DNA of 64,000 nucleotides from Streptococcus oriscaviae. GTDB taxonomy: Bacteria > Bacillota > Bacilli > Lactobacillales > Streptococcaceae. The notes beneath the pieces are model-generated. The model worked only from the letters and a program-made list of their open reading frames with translations. It was not told the DNA's origin and made no database searches. The stretch covers positions 1-64,000 of the forward strand of contig NZ_CP073084.1 of assembly GCF_018137985.1 (NCBI RefSeq), in the 5' to 3' direction. The position numbers and the translations under genes are program-made. Positions 1-9,461 of this stretch are shown here, piece after piece (the first letter of the stretch is position 1; every line of letters begins with the position of its first letter).

Positions 1-176
1 ACTGGGAGCAAAAGAAAGAAGATGTGAAAAAGTATCAGGCAGATACCTTTGTAATGGGAAACGACTGGGAAGGGAAATTTGATTTTCTCAGCGATGAAGG
101 AGTTGAGGTGGTTTATCTAGAACGGACTCCTGAAATCAGCACAACTCAAATAAAGAGTGATTTGAACAAGAAGTAG
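1..176 (+). CDS. tagD: Glycerol-3-phosphate cytidylyltransferase, C-terminal end only
   Basis: Partial gene whose start lies left of the window. The readable tail (frame from base 3) begins WEQKKEDVKKYQADTFVMGN, continues through WEGKFDFL and ends in TPEISTTQIK and a lysine-rich terminus. The GxDWxGKFD and (R/T)TxxISTTxIK segments are the classic C-terminal signature of TagD/GCT-type CTP:glycerol-3-phosphate cytidylyltransferases. The family makes CDP-glycerol in the cytoplasm, the donor used by TagB/TagF enzymes; such a gene lies at 4453 in the same operon. It stops 6 bases before the next start codon, so the genes are probably co-transcribed. Confidence 0.9.
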   Translation, partial: WEQKKEDVKKYQADTFVMGNDWEGKFDFLSDEGVEVVYLERTPEISTTQIKSDLNKK

Positions 177-182
177 ACAACT

Positions 183-1448
183 ATGAACATTCTACATTAT
201 ACGATTGGTTTTGGACCTGAACGAACAGGCGGTCTAGTTAAATATGCCCAAGATATCATGGAAGAGCAAATTCGGCAGGGTCATGAAGTTTCAGCCCTAT
301 ACCCTGCCAGCCAACTCTTCTTTGGAAAGAAAGTGGCTATCAAAAAAGGAGCCGGAGAAGGTATCCAAAAATATAAATTAGTGAATAGCCTGCCTCTCGC
401 CCTCTTTGGAGGTATAAAAACGCCTGAGGATTTCATGGTTTCTTGTGACCCAGAACCCTATCGTCTGTTTTTGCAAACTCTTCAGCCGGATGTTATTCAT
501 GTCCACTCACTGATTGGTTTGCATAAAGAGTTTTTTGAGGTTGCTAATAGTCTCAAAATTCGTATGGTGTTCACGGCCCATGATTACTATGGACTGGCAC
601 CTTTACCTACTTTTTATTACAATGGTCGCTCTTTTGATGAAGACAATTCCAACTTGGCTTGGAATATTTTATCAGCTGATGCTTTGTCAACCGATAAGCT
701 GCGTATTTTTCAATCATCTCTATACCCAACGATTCGAAAGGTGATGAAACAATTAGGTAAGAATCCTAAACACAAGGCTTATCAAGCAATTGAAACCATT
801 GAAGAAAAGACAGACTATGCTTCCCTTCGGAACTACTATTTGGAAATCTTTTCTAAGATTGACTGTATCCACTTCAATAGTGAACTCTGCAAAGAGGTCT
901 ATACGAAGAATGTTTCGACACTGAAGCAGTTGGCGGTTTGCTCCATTACAAATAGCAGCATTGAGCACCGAACAATCCACAGGCCAAAGAGGGAAAAATG
1001 TCACCTTGCCTACATTGGGCCAGATGAAGAATACAAAGGATATTTTGACTTTTTAGAACTCTGTCAAACATTGGATAACAATCAATTTGAAATCTTCACC
1101 TACGGTCATGTACCTAACGATATGGCACCATCCTTCGTTCATCAAATGGGCAGGTTTTCCCAGAATGAAACGGATGCAGTTTATCAAAATATTGACATTC
1201 TGGTAGTTCCAAGCAAGTGGAAAGAAACCTTTGGCTTGGTTATTTTGGAAGCTCTCTCTTATGGCGTTACGGTTTATGCCAGTGAGCATGTTGGGGCAAA
1301 GGATTTGCTTGAATCTGAGACAATCTTTTCAAGAGTTCAAGAATTAAAAGAGAAGTTAGCTGTCCAGCCAGTGTCTAGTCGGGTCAAATTATTGAATGAG
1401 CATGTGGATGAATTACTAGCCTTATATGCTGAAAGGGAAAACAAATGA
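183..1448 (+). CDS. Glycosyltransferase, GT4-like (group 1)
   Basis: A 421-residue cytoplasmic protein with the two-domain GT-B layout. The N-terminal part has the loop IGFGPERTGGLVKYAQDI, typical of GT4 acceptor domains, and HVHSLIGLHKEFF. The C-terminal nucleotide-sugar domain has VVPSKWKETFGLVILEAL, the usual GT4 E-x7-E region. It presumably adds a sugar to the lipid-linked repeat unit of the surface polymer made by this operon; donor and acceptor cannot be read from sequence. It starts 6 bases after tagD and overlaps the next gene by ATGA. Confidence 0.85.
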   Translation: MNILHYTIGFGPERTGGLVKYAQDIMEEQIRQGHEVSALYPASQLFFGKKVAIKKGAGEGIQKYKLVNSLPLALFGGIKTPEDFMVSCDPEPYRLFLQTLQPDVIHVHSLIGLHKEFFEVANSLKIRMVFTAHDYYGLAPLPTFYYNGRSFDEDNSNLAWNILSADALSTDKLRIFQSSLYPTIRKVMKQLGKNPKHKAYQAIETIEEKTDYASLRNYYLEIFSKIDCIHFNSELCKEVYTKNVSTLKQLAVCSITNSSIEHRTIHRPKREKCHLAYIGPDEEYKGYFDFLELCQTLDNNQFEIFTYGHVPNDMAPSFVHQMGRFSQNETDAVYQNIDILVVPSKWKETFGLVILEALSYGVTVYASEHVGAKDLLESETIFSRVQELKEKLAVQPVSSRVKLLNEHVDELLALYAERENK

Positions 1449-2128
1449 ACCTATCTAAAATTGTCAAAAAAGTAACAGGCAAACAGATACATTCTGAAGT
1501 GACTCTTGGCTATGTTGTTGGAAGAGGCCTTCCCTTCCTTATCGGTTTGCTAAAAGGCATGCTGATTTCACCTTTTCTGAAAAAAGCAGGTAGAAAATTG
1601 TTTATTGGTAAACAAGTGACTCTGCGCATGAAAAAGAAGATTAGGTTGGGAAACAATGTCCGGCTAGAACCATTTGTCAGCATTGATGCCCTCTCAAAAG
1701 ATGGGGTAAAACTAGGCGACAATGTAAAGTTGGGAGATTATAGCAAGATTATTTGTTCTGGTTCCTTGTCCAATTTAGGCAAAGGCCTTGAAATAGGGAA
1801 GAATTCCTTTTTTTCAGAGTATACCTTCTTTGGATCCGCTGGCGGGATAAAAATTGGCGAGAATGTTATCGCTGGTCAAGGAGTTCGGTTTCATGCCGAA
1901 AACCATAACTACTCTGAACCTGACCTGCTGATTCGGGAACAAGGTGTTAGTCACAAGGGAATTGAAGTCGGTGACAACTGTTGGTTAGGAGCAGGGGCAG
2001 TCTTTTTGGACGGAGCTAAAGTTGGTTTAGGCTGTGTTGTTGCTGCGAATGCTTTGGTAACCAAGGAATTTCCAGACAATGTTATTATCGGTGGTGTGCC
2101 TGCCAAAATTATTAAAAACAGATTTTAG
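1445..2128 (+). CDS. Left-handed beta-helix (hexapeptide) acetyltransferase
   Basis: A 227-residue protein. Residues about 60-225 are imperfect hexapeptide repeats ([LIV]-G-x4), for example IRLGNNVRLEPF, VKLGDNVKLGDY, IEVGDNCWLGAGAVFLDG and VVAANALVTKEF, ending in the typical VIIGGVPAKIIK. That ending is characteristic of the WbbJ/Maa class of sugar O-acetyltransferases. The catalytic-type histidine lies in FHAENHNYSEP. It probably acetylates a sugar of the surface polymer from acetyl-CoA. Its ATG overlaps the stop of the preceding glycosyltransferase gene, indicating translational coupling. Confidence 0.85.
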   Translation: MNLSKIVKKVTGKQIHSEVTLGYVVGRGLPFLIGLLKGMLISPFLKKAGRKLFIGKQVTLRMKKKIRLGNNVRLEPFVSIDALSKDGVKLGDNVKLGDYSKIICSGSLSNLGKGLEIGKNSFFSEYTFFGSAGGIKIGENVIAGQGVRFHAENHNYSEPDLLIREQGVSHKGIEVGDNCWLGAGAVFLDGAKVGLGCVVAANALVTKEFPDNVIIGGVPAKIIKNRF

Positions 2129-2136
2129 GAATGATT

Positions 2137-3024
2137 ATGAATCAAAATGTTAAGGTTGGTTTTATTATTTTAAACTACAACACCTGGCAAGAAACAGCTC
2201 AGTTAGCTGAAAAAGTTAATAGCTTCTCTTGTGTAGATAAGGTGATTGTAGTTGACAACCTCTCCCCCAATGGCTCTTTTGACGAGTTGAAGAAGATTCA
2301 AACAGATGACATCATCGTTGTTTGTTCAGACAAAAACGGGGGCTACTCTTACGGAAATAATATCGGTGCTAAAATAGCCGACGGTTTGGGAATGGATATA
2401 GTCTTTGTTTCCAATCCGGATGTTGACGTTGAAGAAGAAGCTATTATTAAAATTGTGCAGGCTATGGTCGAGCATTCTGAATATGCTATTTTATCTGGAG
2501 TTGAATACAACATCAAAGGAGAAGTCGATTTACCTGTTGTTTGGCATGCCTATTCCTATTGGGATGATTTACTAGATTGTTTGGTGCTGACAAGAAAGCT
2601 CCAGAGAGGGAAGAAAGACATTGACCTTAACCAACAACCAGCAGAAGTAGTAGAAGTTGATTTGGTGAAGGGGTCTTTCTTTGCAGTGAGGATGTCGGAT
2701 TTTCGATCAGTAGATTTTTTTGATGATAATGTATTTCTATTTTGTGAGGAGAGAATACTTGCAAAGAAAATGCAGGACAAGGGGAAAAAAGTTGGCCTAC
2801 TGACCAATGCCATTTATTTTCATAACCACTCGACTTCTATCAATCAGGCCTATAAGAAAAAGAGCCAGCAAATTGCTCTGTTGTATAAGGCGAGATACTA
2901 TTACAATGTCAAGTACAATCAAATTGGTCTCGTTAAAAAATGGCTTTTAATGCTATTTATGAAGCTGTCGATTGCCGAATTCCATGTCATCGACTATGTT
3001 CGTGCAAAACGTTATAATCGGTAA
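2137..3024 (+). CDS. Glycosyltransferase family 2 (rhamnosyltransferase-like)
   Basis: A 295-residue GT-A enzyme. The N-terminus VGFIILNYNTWQET and VIVVDNLSPNGS match the GT2 nucleotide-binding strands. VFVSNPDVDV holds the D-x-D-like metal site, and LVKGSFFAVRMSDF followed by CEERILAKKM resembles the ED acceptor region of rhamnosyltransferase-like GT2 proteins. I chose the second ATG (2137) because AGGA at 2127-2130 sits a proper distance from it and too close to the ATG at 2131. The protein has no membrane-segment cluster, so it likely acts on a lipid-linked acceptor at the inner face of the membrane. Confidence 0.82.
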   Translation: MNQNVKVGFIILNYNTWQETAQLAEKVNSFSCVDKVIVVDNLSPNGSFDELKKIQTDDIIVVCSDKNGGYSYGNNIGAKIADGLGMDIVFVSNPDVDVEEEAIIKIVQAMVEHSEYAILSGVEYNIKGEVDLPVVWHAYSYWDDLLDCLVLTRKLQRGKKDIDLNQQPAEVVEVDLVKGSFFAVRMSDFRSVDFFDDNVFLFCEERILAKKMQDKGKKVGLLTNAIYFHNHSTSINQAYKKKSQQIALLYKARYYYNVKYNQIGLVKKWLLMLFMKLSIAEFHVIDYVRAKRYNR

Positions 3025-3154
3025 ACTTGAAAGATACAGAACAATCCAGAAAAGGAAAGATAATCGTCAGGTTACCTGAGGCTTTCCTAACCAGGCATCC
3101 AAACTGTTCAACCAGCTTGGATGTAACATAAAGTAAGGCGGTAAGTGATTCTTA

Positions 3155-4429
3155 ATGAAAACGGAAATACAGGAAAAAAAGAATTCCATACTATACACCA
3201 TCATCCTCTTGTTGATTATTGGAATGCCTTTGCAAAGTATGGTTTTTGATGCCCTCATTCCATCAAAAATTGATAATCTTTGGCGAGATTTTTTGTTGGT
3301 TTTTGGTCTGTTGGTTGCAATCTACCAGAACAGAGGCAGAATTCAATTAGGAAAAAATGGCGTACTGATTTTATCAAGCAGTATGATTTGTTTGCTATAC
3401 ACATTGCTGTCAGACAGGGTATTGATTGCGATGAACCTATTCCGAACCTATGTTCTTCCAATGTTCATCTATCTGATAATTATCAACAGTATAGAATTGA
3501 ATGAAGAAAGTATTAGGCGTTTGAAAAAGGTATTTATTATCAGCGCCTCGATACTTGCGGCTTGGGGGATTTTCCAAGCATGGGTTCTGGGAGATGATTT
3601 CCTAATCAAGATTGGATACCCATCCATCGGTGGTTACTTACGAAGCTATGGTTTCTATATCGGTGGCTTTTACGGTTACCAACGGGTAGCCAGTACCTTC
3701 TCAGCGCCAAATATTGCGGGGGTGTATTTTGGAATTTCGTCATTGATTACTGCAACAGAATTGAAAAATTCTAAGCGAAATCTGTTGTTCCTCGTAGTGC
3801 AAATCTTGGCGTTGGTTCTAACCTTTAGTCGAAGTGCGATTTTAGGAACACTCATTGCCTTTCTATTCTATTATCGTTCCCGTTTGTTCTTTTTCAAACT
3901 TCGGATTAGACCACTCTATCTCATTATTCTTATTTCTGTTCCGATAGCGGTGTGGTTTGCGGATAATTTCTTCTTGGACGGAACCATCATGAATATGATT
4001 TCAAGAAGTTTGTCTTCGACTGTAAACTTGACGGACCCGTCTGCGGCGAAACACTTGACGGACCTTTGGGAACCGATTGATACGATTTTAGAACATCCGT
4101 TTGGACTTGGTTTGGGGTACAACGGCCCTATTGTGCTAGCTCAGTTTGGAGTGGCCAATCTTGTAGAATCTTCTTACTATCTCTTGGCTTATAACTTCGG
4201 TATATTGGGAATGTTTGTCTATGTTCTCCCTTATATCAAGGCGATTTTTGCTAACCTATTCTATAAGCGGATGGCAGTAAGTGCAGCTATTTGCTTACTC
4301 TTGTTAGTAACTTATTTCTTGCTCCCTAACGTTGAAACCTATGAAATTATCTTCTTTGCCTATCTTTTCATCGCTTTTGATGAAGTTAGTTTTAATGCGC
4401 ACGAAGAAGTGGGTTTGCAACTTGCCTAA
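3155..4429 (+). CDS. Wzy/O-antigen ligase-like polymerase
   Basis: A 424-residue, strongly hydrophobic protein with about ten membrane segments. It has the motif TFSRSAILGTLIAFLFYY, the SRSA stretch seen in O-antigen ligase/Wzy-like proteins, followed by a larger extracellular loop (about residues 270-320) containing HPFGLGLGYNGP. By family it polymerises or ligates lipid-linked oligosaccharide units on the outer face of the membrane. With the flippase at 5647 it implies a Wzx/Wzy-type route. A 130-base gap precedes it, but no terminator is visible, so it is probably still in the operon. Confidence 0.8.
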   Translation: MKTEIQEKKNSILYTIILLLIIGMPLQSMVFDALIPSKIDNLWRDFLLVFGLLVAIYQNRGRIQLGKNGVLILSSSMICLLYTLLSDRVLIAMNLFRTYVLPMFIYLIIINSIELNEESIRRLKKVFIISASILAAWGIFQAWVLGDDFLIKIGYPSIGGYLRSYGFYIGGFYGYQRVASTFSAPNIAGVYFGISSLITATELKNSKRNLLFLVVQILALVLTFSRSAILGTLIAFLFYYRSRLFFFKLRIRPLYLIILISVPIAVWFADNFFLDGTIMNMISRSLSSTVNLTDPSAAKHLTDLWEPIDTILEHPFGLGLGYNGPIVLAQFGVANLVESSYYLLAYNFGILGMFVYVLPYIKAIFANLFYKRMAVSAAICLLLLVTYFLLPNVETYEIIFFAYLFIAFDEVSFNAHEEVGLQLA

Positions 4430-4452
4430 TGAGCTATAATTGAAGGATTGAT

Positions 4453-5625
4453 ATGGTGATAGGAAAAATCATAAAAAAAGCATCTAAGTATACCTTATTA
4501 TATGTTTCAAGTCTGATTCCCAAAAAGGATAATCTTCTTATTTTTGGATCTTGGTTGGGCGAGAAATATGCAGACAATCCGAGGTATTTGTTTGAGTACG
4601 TTGTCAATCATCGTAAGGACTTAAATGCAGTTTGGATGACTAGCAACAAAAGTGTCTTTCAAGAGTTAACCAATCTGGGCTATCCCGTTCTCTTGTCTGA
4701 TAGTAAAGAGGCACACAGGACAGCGATGAGGGCAAAATATGTTTTTACAGCGACTGGCAAACTAGATATTGGGGAGAGAAATTCGCATCTGATTGGCAGT
4801 GCCCGTTATATCAATCTTTGGCACGGAATTCCCTTGAAGAAAATCATGTATGATGATGAGTATACCTATGCTCATCATCGTCCTAATTTTCTTGCCAATC
4901 TGTTGGAATCCTTTCCTTTTCGTCATTACTATGTTGTTTCAACAAGCGAAACCTTTTCTAAAATCTACGAGTCAGCATTTCTGGTAAATAAAGGGCAGGT
5001 TTTAGAGTTGGGACAACCGAGAAATGACTACTTTTTTGATTCCTCTTATCCTAAGAGCGACTTGTTGGCTACCTTCAATGGGAAGAAAATTATCTCCTAC
5101 ATGCCGACTCATCGAAATGAAGGCAAGAAGCCGATTGATTTGAATAGCCTATTTGACTTAGAGAAGCTCAATGCATGGTGTGAAAAGAATCATACGGTGT
5201 TTGTTATCAAGAAACATTTTTACCATAGGGACGACCCAACCCTTTCAGCTTCATATCCGGCTATTGTCGATTTGACTAGCCAGCCGATTGATGCTCAGGA
5301 GTTGATGAAGTATTCAGATGTTTTAATAACAGACTATTCGAGCTGTTATATTGACTACATGCTTCTTGATAGACCGATTGTTTTCTTTAACTACGATTAT
5401 GACGAGTATATAAAAGAAGATAGGAAAATGTATTTCCCTTATGAAGAGGTGACACCAGGAGCCAAGTGTACAAATTTTGCAGAACTGCTACAACAACTGA
5501 ATGATTGGGTAGTTGGACAGGATGCATTTTGTCAAGAAAGAGAAAAAGTTAAGGGCCTTTTCTATTCTGAAAAGAACCAGCACATGGTTTCAGAACAAGT
5601 GTTAGAGGCAGTTCTTAAATTGTAA
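4453..5625 (+). CDS. CDP-glycerol glycerophosphotransferase family protein (TagB/TagF-like)
   Basis: A 390-residue enzyme. Its hallmarks are NLWHGIPLKKI near residue 120 and, toward the C-terminus, KYSDVLITDYSSCYIDYMLLDRPIVFFNYDYDEY. This D-Y-S-S-x-x-x-D-Y block is diagnostic of the TagF/TagB family (Glyphos_transf), and the two histidines (NLWHG and MPTHRNEG) correspond to the catalytic histidines. It transfers glycerol phosphate from CDP-glycerol to a lipid-linked sugar acceptor at the membrane. The length suits a TagB-like primase or single-step transferase rather than a long polymerase. CDP-glycerol would come from TagD at the window start. Confidence 0.88.
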   Translation: MVIGKIIKKASKYTLLYVSSLIPKKDNLLIFGSWLGEKYADNPRYLFEYVVNHRKDLNAVWMTSNKSVFQELTNLGYPVLLSDSKEAHRTAMRAKYVFTATGKLDIGERNSHLIGSARYINLWHGIPLKKIMYDDEYTYAHHRPNFLANLLESFPFRHYYVVSTSETFSKIYESAFLVNKGQVLELGQPRNDYFFDSSYPKSDLLATFNGKKIISYMPTHRNEGKKPIDLNSLFDLEKLNAWCEKNHTVFVIKKHFYHRDDPTLSASYPAIVDLTSQPIDAQELMKYSDVLITDYSSCYIDYMLLDRPIVFFNYDYDEYIKEDRKMYFPYEEVTPGAKCTNFAELLQQLNDWVVGQDAFCQEREKVKGLFYSEKNQHMVSEQVLEAVLKL

Positions 5626-5646
5626 GAGTGGATATAGTAAAACAAC

Positions 5647-7083
5647 ATGAAAAAAATATTGAACAAGTATAGGGCCTTGTCGGCACCGATTAAGGCTTCT
5701 ATTTGGTTTACGATTTGCAATATTTTGCAAAAAGGTATCTCAATGGTTACCGTTCCCATCTTCACACGTCTTTTGACAACGGAGCAATATGGGGTTTATT
5801 CTGTTTACCAGTCTTGGTATTCTATTATCGGTGTTTTCGCAACCCTCAATCTGTATTACGGTGTTTTTAACAATGGAATGATTAAGTACAAGGGACGCGA
5901 AGATGAGTTTACCTCCTCCATCCAAGGTCTGACCACAGCTGTAACGGGTTTGCTTTTTGTGGTCTATCTATTGGGAATGGGATATTGGAATGAAACCATC
6001 GGCCTGTCAACTCTCTTGATACTAGTCATGTTCTTGGATCTGTTTACTACACCAGCCTATTCGTTCTGGGCGGCTAGACAGCGTTTTGACTACAAGTACA
6101 AGAGTTTGGTACTGGTCACTCTTATTATCGCAATTGGTAGCCCACTTGTGGGATTGGCGGCTGTTATTCTGTCAACCCATAAAGCGGAAGCCCGAATTAT
6201 TTCTTTTGTACTGATTCAGGTATGTATTGGGATTTTCTTTTACAGCCTAAATCTTTACAGGGGGAAACGTTTTTTTGATAAGAAATATTGGCTTTATGCT
6301 TTAAATTTCAACCTTCCGCTTATTCCTCATTATTTATCTCAGTCTATTTTGAACCAATCCGATCGCATCATGATCAATTCAATGATTGGTGCGGACAAGG
6401 CAGCGATTTACAGTGTTGCTTATAGTATTTCCACCTTGATGCTCTTGGTAACAAGTGCTATCAATAGTTCTTTCATTCCCTTTACTTACAAGTGTATCAG
6501 CGAGAAAAATTTTGCTTCCTTGCGTAAGAGTGCAAATTTCTTGATTACCCTGGTTGGTATCGGATCGATTGTGATTATTGCTTTTGGACCGGAGATTATC
6601 CAATTGTTTGCGCCACCAGAATACTATGATGCTATTTGGATTATCCCACCAGTTGCCGTTTCAATCTACTTTATGTTTTTATATCCGATTTTTGGAAATA
6701 TTGAGTTTTACTTTGAAGCGAATAAGTTTGTTATGTGGGCTTCTATTGCAGGAGCGATTGTCAATATCGGTTTGAACTTGATTTTCTTAAAACCACTCGG
6801 CTACCTTTCAGCTGGTTATACAACTCTATTGTGTTATATTCTTTTTGCTGTTGGACATTATATCTTCATGAAGAAGGTAATTCGTTTGAATATCCCGGGT
6901 GAGAAGGTGTACGATACACGCTATATCTTTATCTTTTCTATCTTGTTGCTGGTTGCCATGTTTTTGATGGTACTGGTTTATCAGAACTTGTTGATTCGCT
7001 ATCTGGTTATCTTGGTAATTGCTAGCACGGCAGTTATCAAACGTAAAGAAATATTGACCTCAATTAAAGATATTAGAAAATAA
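5647..7083 (+). CDS. Polysaccharide/teichoic-acid flippase (MOP superfamily)
   Basis: A 478-residue polytopic membrane protein with about 12-14 predicted helices and the PST/MATE-like N-terminus (IFTRLLTTEQYGVYSVYQSWYS) common to Wzx/TacF flippases. Typical internal motifs are NLPLIPHYLSQSILNQSDRIMI and a C-terminal half without conserved charges. By family it moves the completed undecaprenyl-linked unit across the membrane. Its position between the glycerophosphotransferase and the phosphocholine genes suggests a role like pneumococcal TacF, whose specificity depends on choline decoration. That comparison is inference. Confidence 0.85.
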   Translation: MKKILNKYRALSAPIKASIWFTICNILQKGISMVTVPIFTRLLTTEQYGVYSVYQSWYSIIGVFATLNLYYGVFNNGMIKYKGREDEFTSSIQGLTTAVTGLLFVVYLLGMGYWNETIGLSTLLILVMFLDLFTTPAYSFWAARQRFDYKYKSLVLVTLIIAIGSPLVGLAAVILSTHKAEARIISFVLIQVCIGIFFYSLNLYRGKRFFDKKYWLYALNFNLPLIPHYLSQSILNQSDRIMINSMIGADKAAIYSVAYSISTLMLLVTSAINSSFIPFTYKCISEKNFASLRKSANFLITLVGIGSIVIIAFGPEIIQLFAPPEYYDAIWIIPPVAVSIYFMFLYPIFGNIEFYFEANKFVMWASIAGAIVNIGLNLIFLKPLGYLSAGYTTLLCYILFAVGHYIFMKKVIRLNIPGEKVYDTRYIFIFSILLLVAMFLMVLVYQNLLIRYLVILVIASTAVIKRKEILTSIKDIRK

Positions 7084-7106
7084 TAATGAGTATGGGAGGT
7101 TTGCTC

Positions 7107-7910
7107 ATGAATCAAAATGAACAGTTGCACAAAACACTAGTTGAAATTTTAGATTTTGCGAAGGAAATTTGTGAGGAGCACAAGCTGACCTATTTCTTGG
7201 TTTATGGAACTGCCCTTGGCGCAAGACGGCACTCCGGTTTTATTCCTTGGGACGATGATGTAGATATTGCCCTGCCTCGGAAAGACTATGAACAGTTCCT
7301 TCGTCTAGTTGCAGAGAAAAAGGATAGTTCCTATACTGTTCAAAATGAAGACAATGAGGGAAATTACTTTTTGACTTTTGCAAAGGTACGAAAGAAAAAT
7401 ACGGTTTTTATTGAAAGTATCCTAGAAGCTGAGTACAAAGACAATGGGATTTACATTGATATTTTCCCTTTGGACTTTGTTGAGAATCCCAACTCGGTCG
7501 GGTTTAAGTTGAGGAGAGGAATGTTTGACTATCTCAAGCATATTCTCAAGTTCTCAACTTGCAGAAAACTTTACAAGACCAAGTATAGCCCTCTTCGTTA
7601 TGCTTTGGAACATATTCTGGCCTTGCCAGCTTTTGTCTTTTCTAACAAGAGTTTGTTAAAGATGGCCAATCGTTTTATTCATTCGACTCAAGAGGCAGCT
7701 TATGTGGGGCAATACGATCAAACATCGGTCGAAGCAATTATGCCTTATGATTATTATTTCCCTGCTGCTCAGGCTACTTTTGAAGGTAAAGAGTACAGCG
7801 TACCTGCTAAACTCGATAAGTACTTGGAGCACAGTTATGGTAGTGATTTTATGGAGTTACCGCCCGTTGAAAAACGAGTGACCCATAATCCTGTGAAGTT
7901 GATATTTTAG
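7107..7910 (+). CDS. licD: LicD family phosphocholine transferase
   Basis: A 267-residue protein with the LicD nucleotidyltransferase-fold signature YGTALGARRHSGFIPWDDDVDI (GT/S...DDD metal triad), followed by FIESILEAEYKDNGIYIDIFPLD. The family transfers phosphocholine from CDP-choline to sugars of teichoic acids or similar polymers. I start at 7107 because GGGAGGT (7094-7100) lies 6 bases upstream; an in-frame ATG at 7086 would overlap that ribosome-binding site. It is followed 10 bases later by the choline kinase fusion. It is the only licD in the window, although choline-bearing streptococci often carry two. Confidence 0.92.
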   Translation: MNQNEQLHKTLVEILDFAKEICEEHKLTYFLVYGTALGARRHSGFIPWDDDVDIALPRKDYEQFLRLVAEKKDSSYTVQNEDNEGNYFLTFAKVRKKNTVFIESILEAEYKDNGIYIDIFPLDFVENPNSVGFKLRRGMFDYLKHILKFSTCRKLYKTKYSPLRYALEHILALPAFVFSNKSLLKMANRFIHSTQEAAYVGQYDQTSVEAIMPYDYYFPAAQATFEGKEYSVPAKLDKYLEHSYGSDFMELPPVEKRVTHNPVKLIF

Positions 7911-7919
7911 GATAGTGTC

Positions 7920-9455
7920 ATGAAGAAAGAGCAACAAAAAAATGCCATTATTTTGGCAGCGGGATTTGGTATGCGAATGGTACCAATCAACTTTGAAACC
8001 CCAAAAGGCTTGGTGGAAGTAAATGGCCAGCCTCTGATTGAACGGCTTATTGAGCAATTGCAAGAGGCAGGAGTCAACGATATTACGGTTGTCGTTGGCT
8101 ATTTGAAAGAGCAATTTGACTATCTGCGGAATCGTTATGACTTGACCTTGGTAGAAAATCCTTATTATAGCGAAAAAAATAATCTTTATTCTCTATCCTT
8201 GGTTAGTGAGAAAATAGGGGACACCTTTATCCTACCGTGTGATATTTGGTGCAAGGAAAATCCTTTTCTTACACCAAGTGAGAAATCCTTTTATATGGTT
8301 TATGACCATCAAATTTCTTCGCCAACTGACCAGAATAAGGCGTACTGGGATAAGATGACTGGGATTGCCTATATCGCTGAAGGAGATGCTGAGTGGCTTA
8401 AAAACAATCTTCAGTGTATTCTGGAAGAAGAAAGCGGGCAGACAGCCTTTTGGGAAGAAGCTCTTTATGAAAAAGACCAGTTGTTGGTTACACCTAAACA
8501 TATAGCCACTACTTCGGTCAAGCAAATCAATACCTTTGAAGACCTCAGAAATGCAGATGAACATTCCGTTCATTTGCAATCGGATGCAATTGAAATCATC
8601 TGTCAAGTATTGGGAGTTGAAGCAGCAGAAGTTGAAGAAATCACTGCTTTGAAAAAAGGTATGACCAATCGCTCCTTCCTGTTTTCCTGTCAAGGGAAAC
8701 AATATATCATGCGCATCCCTGGTGAAGGAACTGATTTACTAATCAATCGCAAAGAAGAGGCCGCTGTCTACAAGGCCCTGTCTGGCTACGGCATTTGCGA
8801 TGATATTATTTACATTAATCCAGACAACGGCTATAAAATTACTGGCTTTATTGATTCAGCTAGGAATTGTGATGCAGGTAATCCAGATGATCTGATAAAA
8901 TGTATGGCCCGCTTGCGAGCCTTTCACCAGCTTGGTCTAAGTGTGGAGCATGAGTTTAATATTTTTGAACAAATTCTCTTCTATGAAAATCTTCGTCAAG
9001 GACAGCCGTCGCTTTATGATGATTATGAGGCTGTTAAAAGGTCGATTTTTGCCCTGCGAGATTATATCGAAGAACATGTAGAAGAGAAGGTGTTGACCCA
9101 TATTGATGCCGTTCCTGACAATTTCCTTTTGTATGAAAAAGATGGAGAAGAAGAGATTCGTCTTATAGACTGGGAATATGCGGGCATGCAGGATCCCCAT
9201 GTGGATGTAGCCATGTTTTCTATCTACTCACTGTACAACAAGGAGGAAATTGATCGGCTAATTGACATCTATTTTGAGGGGCAATGTTCGACACCGATAC
9301 GGTTGAAAATCTATTGCTACGTAGCAGCCTGTGGCTTGTTATGGAGCAACTGGTGTGAGTATAAGAGGTTGCTAGGGGTTGAATTTGGAGATTATGCCCA
9401 TCAGCAATTCCAATACGCGAGAGATTTTGCTGCCTATCTGCCGATAGCAGATTAG
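7920..9455 (+). CDS. licA: Fused nucleotidyltransferase-choline kinase (LicC-like + LicA-like)
   Basis: A 511-residue two-domain protein. Residues 1-230 are a sugar-phosphate/choline-phosphate nucleotidyltransferase with an intact signature (ILAAGFGMRMVPINFETPKG) and NNLYSLSLVSE. Residues about 245-505 are a LicA/APH-type kinase with MTNRSFLF, the catalytic loop HIDAVPDNFLLYE and metal-binding IDWEYAGMQDPHVDVA. By family the kinase makes phosphocholine from imported choline and the first domain converts it to CDP-choline. A separate LicC follows at 10413, so the cell seems to encode two cytidylyltransferase domains. Alternatively the N-terminal domain may serve another alcohol phosphate. Confidence 0.88.
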   Translation: MKKEQQKNAIILAAGFGMRMVPINFETPKGLVEVNGQPLIERLIEQLQEAGVNDITVVVGYLKEQFDYLRNRYDLTLVENPYYSEKNNLYSLSLVSEKIGDTFILPCDIWCKENPFLTPSEKSFYMVYDHQISSPTDQNKAYWDKMTGIAYIAEGDAEWLKNNLQCILEEESGQTAFWEEALYEKDQLLVTPKHIATTSVKQINTFEDLRNADEHSVHLQSDAIEIICQVLGVEAAEVEEITALKKGMTNRSFLFSCQGKQYIMRIPGEGTDLLINRKEEAAVYKALSGYGICDDIIYINPDNGYKITGFIDSARNCDAGNPDDLIKCMARLRAFHQLGLSVEHEFNIFEQILFYENLRQGQPSLYDDYEAVKRSIFALRDYIEEHVEEKVLTHIDAVPDNFLLYEKDGEEEIRLIDWEYAGMQDPHVDVAMFSIYSLYNKEEIDRLIDIYFEGQCSTPIRLKIYCYVAACGLLWSNWCEYKRLLGVEFGDYAHQQFQYARDFAAYLPIAD

Positions 9456-9461
9456 GACAAT

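Noticed and set aside
8232..8702. A 156-codon minus-strand reading inside the choline kinase fusion
   Set aside because: It lies wholly in a strongly supported gene, and its composition is that of an antisense shadow.
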